64,000 nt of DNA. It comes from Kappaphycus alvarezii. Lineage: Eukaryota; Rhodophyta; Florideophyceae; Gigartinales; Solieriaceae. Positions within the stretch are counted from its first letter, which is position 1. Each line of letters starts with the position of its first letter. The notes beneath the pieces were generated by a model. The model did not search any database. It was not told where the DNA came from and worked only from the letters and a program-made list of their open reading frames with translations. The stretch is taken from NCBI GenBank assembly GCA_002205965.3, contig NADL03000040.1, positions 540,475 to 604,474 of the forward strand. The letters are read 5' to 3'. The position numbers and the translations under genes are program-made. Positions 58,233 through 64,000 of this stretch are shown in pieces.

Positions 58233-59460
58233 TGAGAGAAAAACAGGGGATGGGAGGATGAGGAGAGAGAATAAAAAAGGAATGTAGGGAAATAGTGCAG
58301 GTGGAGAAAGGAAACAGAAAGGAGATAGAATGGCAAGGGTGAGGTTGGTGTTGAAATCAAAGGCAAGTCCGTTCCTCTTCTTTACTTGGATGAGCTATTA
58401 GACTACAACTAATATACTGTTTGCCGGTACTCACTTCGGCTTTGTGAAAGCAAAAATGAAAGTAGCAAAATCTACATTTGCAGTACTATCTTTGTTGATC
58501 CTATAGCTTGCCATGCCAAAATGCCTCAGAATCCCTCAGTTGCATGCGCGGGAAATTCATAATTACCAAACATTCAAAACGTGAGTAACATTACGTTCAT
58601 GCTAGCCATGCACGTTCTGTTACGTAAACATATAATAAACCAGTCAACCGTGAATTATGCCTTACGTACCCCGCCTATGCACTGTAATCTCTCGCCCTGT
58701 AACAAAAACAAAAGGCGGGAACTCAATATATCATGAGAGTAGAAAACAATTTTTCGGCGGGCTGTCTCACTTTGCTACGTAACAGTACGTAAATCTCATG
58801 CAGGCCATTCAACGTGAATTAAGCCTTACGTGCCATACGTGCAATACTGTAGAAGCAACGTGGCTGCATCAACATACTTTGGCTGCATACTTGTGCAAGA
58901 GTGATTTGTACGCAGCCAGTATAATGAGTATAGTGTAAGCCGTATGCAGCCAGTCCAGGCAACTATAGGATAAATATAGAAACCACTGTTTACTTGTACA
59001 CGTACGGCACCTATAATAATGTACACGTACGACAGAGAGGAGACAGTACACGTATGCCACCTAGGATACAGTACACGTATGCCACACTGTGTACAGTATT
59101 TTGAGCCCAGAAGAGAGACAAACCATCAACCAAGCATAACATGCAAAGTGTCAGAATGCTCCACAATGATCAGCTCAGATACATCCACTTGTAGCGATAT
59201 GAGTGGTATGGAGGCGTATCTAGCAGCCAATCAGAGGGCAGAATACCAAGTGCTTTGAAAAAATGGCAAAATGCGCCGTGATTTTGAGATGCCTGAAATG
59301 GGCTTTCGTCCCAGTCAGCTTTCGGTTTGGCCCATTTTACACGTGTCATAGGTGTACACACACAAGAAGGGTGCAACTCGCATTTCATGTTATAGGTGTA
59401 CATGTGTCCAGGTGGCAACCAAAAACCATGGGATCGCATGCATTCTATACTTTTTCAACA
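58233..59460 (-). repeat. LTR-C, 5' LTR of the outer C element
   Basis: 1,228 bp, followed at its outer end by CATCT (59,461-59,465), matching the CATCT left of TRIM2 at 43,735-43,739. Confidence 0.9.
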
Positions 59461-59465
59461 CATCT

Positions 59466-60526
59466 AGGGTCTTAAGCAAGCGAGTCGACAATGGCACAAA
59501 AATATAAACGATTTCCATATTCACACGCTTGGGTTCAAGACTACGAGAAGTGACGCCTGTCTATATACAAACATATCAAAAAAGGCTTTATGCTGATTGC
59601 TCTAAATGTGGGTGACTTTCTCCTCGCCGGTAGTGATCCGAAGGCCATGACCAGGATCAAAGGTGAACTGAACAAAAGATTTGAGATAACAGATTTAGGC
59701 GAGGCCAAAAAGTGCATTGGACTTGAAAAACATAGAAAACGGTCTCTATACGGATCTTTATCTCGCAGACAGAGTATGCCAAGTCTGTTTTAAAGCGTTT
59801 TGGTATGGCCAGTTGCAATCTCGTGAGGACTCCGATGGAACAAGGATTACACCCTGAGACGTCAACTAGCCCGTATTGCGGTGTAACATATCGACAGATC
59901 ATTGGCTGTTTAATGTTTCTTATGGTAAGGTCACGTCCAGACCTTGCCTGTGTGGGGGAAAACTGTCCCAACACTGTGAGAACCCTCGCCAGGACCACTG
60001 CCAAGCAGCTAAACGAGTCCTGATATATATCAAAAGAACGCTCTCACTACGGGTAGTTCTAGCTGGAAATCTCTCAGTGAAAACTCTGGAGGGCTTCAAC
60101 AATGCAGACTGGGGTGGTTGCTTGGACTCGAGAAAGTCACCATTGGATTGTGTTCAAACTGTGTGGAAAGCTTTTAGTTGGTCGTCTAGGAGACAAACGG
60201 TCGTTGCAAAATCCACATGCGAAACGGAGTATATTGCACTGTGTGAGGCTTGGAAAGAGGCAGCTTGGCTCATGTGTCTTCTTGCAGACGCATTGAGAAA
60301 GTCGAAAGACAGCACAGTTGCAATCTGGTGTGATAATGCTGGTACCATAGGGTTTGCGGGTAATCAAGAAGTGAACAGGCGAAGTAAGCACGTTGAAATA
60401 TCACAACACTATGTACGAGATGCTTTGACTCGAACCATTGTTTCACTGCTTCACTGTTTCACGTACCGCCTACAGATATGCCAGCAGATAAACTCACCAA
60501 GCCTCTTGCTCGCATTCTATTCATAA
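59466..60526 (+). mobile_element. Element D pol, right part (unit 3)
   Basis: RT end and RNase H as in unit 1 with a few substitutions, followed by polypurine tract and LTR-B4. Confidence 0.85.
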
Positions 60527-60556
60527 ATTGCATCAAGTCTCTAGGATCGGGAGAGC

Positions 60557-60973
60557 TGTTAGTGTAAGTACCTAGCTACTCAAAAGCTGTACTAACTGGT
60601 ACTGTACGACTAACACAGAGCTTAAAACCATGAAAAGTCTTTCAATTATATTTATCTTAGAATCTGACCGTTACAGATCTTTGTGCTGATCAGCATTGGA
60701 TCAGCTCACATAGTTTAGGGTTAGTCTGGCACCTTCGTCTCTTGTCCTTCTGAAAAGTTCCAGGAACAGCTCTAGAGCCTCGAGCAACCAGGCTCAAAGT
60801 CTACATAAGACCGGCCCTCACTTCATTCTCGGCCTCAGTAAAGAAAACCACCTTCTCTCCACTCAACTCTCTCTTTGGTCATTAACTCTTTCGCTGCACT
60901 CACTTCTCTTTTCTCTTTCTGTCTCCCCTCTCCCTTGGTTTCCCTGGCTCGACCTTCGACTCCTTTTCTGACA
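60557..60973 (+). repeat. LTR-B4, shared between units 3 and 4
   Basis: 417 bp, about 99% like LTR-B2 and B3; primer site GGTTATGGGCCCAG at 60,974-60,987. Confidence 0.9.
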
Positions 60974-61539
60974 GGTTATGGGCCCAGTTTTACGAACTGC
61001 CAAATTACTCTAATTTCTGAGCTTCTGACCCCTTGAGAAGCCTTTTTCGCACTCCAGAAATCCCAATCATTTCTCTAGGAGGAGGTAGAGCGAGCAGAGA
61101 GTGCCCGTTCAGGCGTTATCGCTCGGAAGTTGTTGAAGGGACACTTCGCCGAAAAGTGGAATAGGTCGCTGTCTTTATTCGTTGGATTTAGCTTGCTGCA
61201 CCGTTTTATCCAACTTTTATCGTTTATTTTGTGGCCTGATTGCCGACTGTCGTCTCTACATTACCTACCCTCCGTTTGCCTTGTGGCCGACATCGCCTCT
61301 CATATATTCACTACAACATTTTGCTCGGTGCGTGTAGTCGCTCCATTTTCCTGTTGCATTCAATTTCGTCTCTGTGTTTCAAACACAGCTTTTCTCACGG
61401 CCAGAATCTGTTTGCAACAGTAAGTGACCTCTGTCCTACTTTTATTACGCCGACATACACACATCTCCTCCATCTGAGCTAACACTTCAAATTCTCAGTG
61501 GTTTCTGTCGGTCTGTCTTCAAATAAGGAATTGAAATCT

Positions 61540-62338
61540 CCCTCAACGATCCTGTCGTGCAGAGTATCCGTTTTCCGCCGCCCTCTCCTCCAAATCATCG
61601 ACAACCTCAAAAGCTGAACCGTTTTGTCGTAAGTGCAGCTTTATAGAGGACTCTGCGATCGAATCCGACAGTGAAGGAGGCGACATAACTTCAACTGCAA
61701 CTACTCCCGAGGTTGCCGAAGTCCGCCCTTCTCCCCAAAGAAGAAAGAAGAATTTCTTCAACACATTCTCGCTCTAGGCAAGAAGGAAGCGGTGGCTGGG
61801 CACTCATCAAAGAAGCATTCTCGTCTTTATCAAAGCGCCTCGTCTCCCAACCCTGTCTTCGTCCAAAGCCCTTGCCTGTCTCCTTTACCCGTATCGAAAA
61901 GCAAAGGAAAGAAAGCAGCCACACCAGCCGAAGTGATATCTCTAGAATCTCCATCTCCAGTAACTCAACAGCCGTCTCCAGTGCCTCAAGATCCGACTCC
62001 AGTTGCCGTTCATCTCCATTGTCGCCTGCTCCTCCTTCCGGTTGTAACCCTCCTCCAATTCCAAGGGTCCCAACTCCGCTTTCCGTCGAACCGTTCTCTC
62101 TGGCCTCACTTGCTCAAGGACCAGATTGTTCTGTCATCAAGCCGAAATCTTCTCGACTTATGTGCGATATTTGCGAGCTAAAGGCTCAGGTCCAAAGCAG
62201 TTAGAGCAGCGCAGAGGTGGTAAGAAATGTCGCAATCGAGTCAAACGGAATTCCGCCATCACTCCCTGCGCTTGCTGCAACCGTCTTTTCCAATCAAGAC
62301 ACGATCGCAACAGGCACGTTACTCGTAAGAATAGGTAA
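61540..62338 (+). other. Leader zinc-finger region B (unit 4)
   Basis: Same region as in unit 2, ending CACCNRLFQSRHDRNRHVTRK at 62,338. Broken. Confidence 0.55.
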
Positions 62339-62403
62339 TATTCTTCTAAACTCTCTGTGCACCACATCTCCCTAAGCATAGATCTTTGCTTCGTGCATTT
62401 GTC

Positions 62404-62579
62404 ATGGACTCTTCCGGTCTTCCTATCAACACTCTTGAAAAGCCACGTGATGACAACTTTAACATCTGGAAATCAAGGATACAGCTCTTGCTGTCATTGA
62501 AGGAGTTCAATGAACATCTTACTGAAGATCCTTCAGAGTCATCGTCGCAGACATACTCCTCTTAGAAGAAGGCTGACTG
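62404..62579 (+). other. Start of gag-B (unit 4)
   Basis: MDSSGLPINTLEKPRDDNF, cut by LTR-D4 at 62,580. Confidence 0.65.
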
Positions 62580-64000
62580 TGTTGTTGATTTGGCAAGACG
62601 ATCACATGACCCCCACATCGGTGCGAAGCCTCATAAGAGGCATGAGGTTTACTTTCGTGTGCACATGTACACGTGTGATTTGAAGGCTGGCACTAAGGCA
62701 ATTTGGAAGAAATCCAAAGTTTCCAGGACGAAAGTCCATTTTGAGGGGTCAGCGATTTATGCAAATTTTGCACAAATTTTGAAAAGTGGAACTAGGCCCA
62801 TTGTCCCTAGGCCATAGATTTTTTCCTGCAACTTCATAGGCTGATAGGTCAAATACTTGAATCCTATTGGGTAGTGTGTTATATGTGTAATGACTTTCGC
62901 CGTGTAAGGATTGATGATGGGCTGCTTTAGAGGGTAGAATGTTGTTTATGGGTGATTTACGTAAGTTAGGGTACTGTGAGTGGGTGAGAAATATACTGCA
63001 CGAGAGATATGCTGAAGTAAGGTATGTACACGGTTACGTGGTGGCATATGAGTATGTGACGTACACGTGGTACAACATCATACGTATGAGGTTTCTTGTT
63101 ATATTACGGTTTGTCCGACAGCATTCAAAAAATCAGTTATGCGATTCCATCATACGTATAAGGTTTCTTGTTATGATTCCGGTTTGTCCGACTGCATTCA
63201 AAATCTGTTATGTAATTCTATTATATGTATGACGGATTGAGTCGTTATTTTGGCACAAGGGAATCGTTTCCGATGAATTTGCAAAAAGGTGCTGTATGAT
63301 GTGTGTATTGAGCCAAATTGTTTACACAAATTTGACTATTGTGGAAGGTAGTGCAATTGGCACTCTACTGTACTGCCATCGACAGGGCTGATTTTGGTGA
63401 TCTTTTTTTATCCTGATTCACTGCAAATCAGCAGGCACTGTACAGTACAGTAACGGCAATTTTCTTTTGTCTCCCACTATTATTCCTGGTACTGTATACT
63501 CACCCGATGGGGCTTGAGAGCTTGCAATCTGCACCACTCGGCCTCAAATGGGACCTGATATTTTCGCAGGTTAAAGGAACCTATTGGGCCAAGTGTCGAA
63601 TTTACTTATCTCCAACTTGGATCTATTTAACTTGCCTGACCCTAACTTGCCTGACCCTAACTTCACTCACCCCGCCGTCGTAGATAAATTTAACCTAGTT
63701 AACTAGTATTTATACCTACCTGGCCACTAGGGCTCCAGATTAAACAGCCACCCCGGTGTTGGCTATGAACTTGACTCCCAACTTCCGCCTTTGCAGAAAC
63801 CTTGCAACGGCAACTTTGGCTATAGCCACGTTTATCCGCCCGGGCCTCCCTCCCTATTCATCCCTTTCTATCCAACATTATACTACCCCTTTTATTGTTT
63901 GTTTGTGATATTTACTCACAATTAGCTCCCGGAATCCGGCGTCTATGTATAAATAGGAACTTCAAGGTTGTCGTTGGTGACGACATCCTTATCTCCAAAG
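62580..64000 (+). repeat. LTR-D4, partial at window end
   Basis: First 1.4 kb of the D LTR, including the 70-bp repeats (63,080-63,235) and the TATAAATAG box just before the end of the window. Confidence 0.7.

Larger units (their letters stand above)
44081..59460 (-). mobile_element. Copia-C element, minus strand, outer member of the nest
   Basis: Left LTR 44,081-45,307 (its 3' LTR) and right LTR 58,233-59,460 (its 5' LTR). Parts from right to left: primer site 58,219-58,232, leader with structured RNA (56,740-56,821), gag start 56,694-56,427, then the inserted plus-strand C element, gag continued from 49,294, knuckle CTNCGHSGHTADRCW near 48,850-48,900, integrase HHCC and DDE core to about 47,300, RT 46,984-46,330, RNase H to 45,342, polypurine tract 45,308-45,320. 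The last part (46,361-45,342) is one long open frame. Some breaks elsewhere. LTRs differ by a few percent: fairly young. Confidence 0.9.
35350..60556 (+). mobile_element. Array unit 3, with the full C nest
   Basis: Same left half as unit 2, but where units 1 and 2 have a solo C LTR this unit has a full C element (44,081-59,460) that itself holds another C element. Also, its LINE insert differs (43,586-43,713). 25,207 bp in all. Confidence 0.85.
12561..64000 (+). mobile_element. Tandem array of composite copia units sharing LTRs
   Basis: LTR-B occurs four times (12,561; 23,976; 35,350; 60,557), always followed at once by the initiator-Met primer site, and for copies 2-4 preceded by the polypurine tract GGATCGGGAGAGC. 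So each middle LTR serves as 3' LTR of one unit and 5' LTR of the next, the signature of unequal recombination between LTRs. The same nested inserts (D, TRIM1, LINE, TRIM2, C) sit at the same points in units 1-3, so they predate the multiplication. Unit lengths are 11,415, 11,374 and 25,207 bp; unit 4 is cut by the window edge. Confidence 0.9.
60557..64000 (+). mobile_element. Array unit 4, cut by the window end
   Basis: LTR-B4, leader with zinc-finger region B (61,540-62,338), gag-B start (62,404-62,579), then LTR-D4 from 62,580 to the end. Its leader is a mosaic: the first part follows units 2 and 3, the part near 61,590-61,990 shares several bases with unit 1. Confidence 0.85.

Noticed and set aside
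12561-64000. CRISPR array or other prokaryotic repeat system
   Set aside because: Repeats are LTRs and nested elements with TSDs, and the coding content is eukaryotic.

Overview
The window is a graveyard of eukaryotic mobile elements. I find no convincing host gene. LTR elements of Ty1/copia type (gag, protease, integrase, reverse transcriptase and RNase H in that order) dominate, with LINE fragments and one hAT DNA transposon. Every full copia lineage here carries the primer site GGTTATGGGCCCAG, complementary to the anticodon half of initiator tRNA-Met, a priming mode known from Drosophila copia and yeast Ty5. The host is a eukaryote with a bloated repeat fraction and near 50% GC. A macroalga (for example a red alga) or an invertebrate would fit, but the sequence does not decide this.

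Left part (1-12,560): several pieces of LINEs, all on the minus strand. One has RT motifs including YADD; others have the C-terminal zinc knuckle and an endonuclease-like region of the R2/REL type. A decayed hAT transposase with a BED finger lies at 6,600-8,880, between two AT-rich blocks full of palindromes. A gag remnant of a separate copia lineage (E) ends where the big array begins.

Right part (12,561-64,000): one tandem array of composite copia units that share single LTRs. LTR-B lies at 12,561, 23,976, 35,350 and 60,557, and each middle copy ends one unit and starts the next. Each unit reads: LTR-B, initiator-Met primer site, leader with a zinc-finger ORF, start of gag-B, then a second element D (2-kb LTR, own primer site, own zinc-finger ORF, a structured RNA, gag-pol). 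D gag is interrupted by a 322-bp mini-LTR element (TRIM1, 5-bp TSD CACGG). D pol is interrupted by a LINE fragment (TSD ATTTTTG) and then by a compound insert: a second mini-LTR element (TRIM2) joined head to head with a copia-C element, together flanked by TSD CATCT. Units 1 and 2 (about 11.4 kb each) keep only a solo C LTR. Unit 3 (25.2 kb) keeps the full minus-strand C element, into which a second, plus-strand C element has jumped (TSD CTTTG). Unit 4 runs off the window.

The most unusual things are: (i) two mini-LTR families that carry a tRNA-like Pol III promoter split across the LTR/internal boundary; (ii) a zinc-finger ORF ahead of gag in two copia lineages; (iii) a stem-loop ahead of gag with matching changes on both sides of its stems in lineages C and D; (iv) the head-to-head compound insertion; (v) a solo LTR whose crossover can be placed to about 50 bp. 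The LTR elements are fossils: most gag-pol regions are broken at many points. All readings are by eye; no database was searched.
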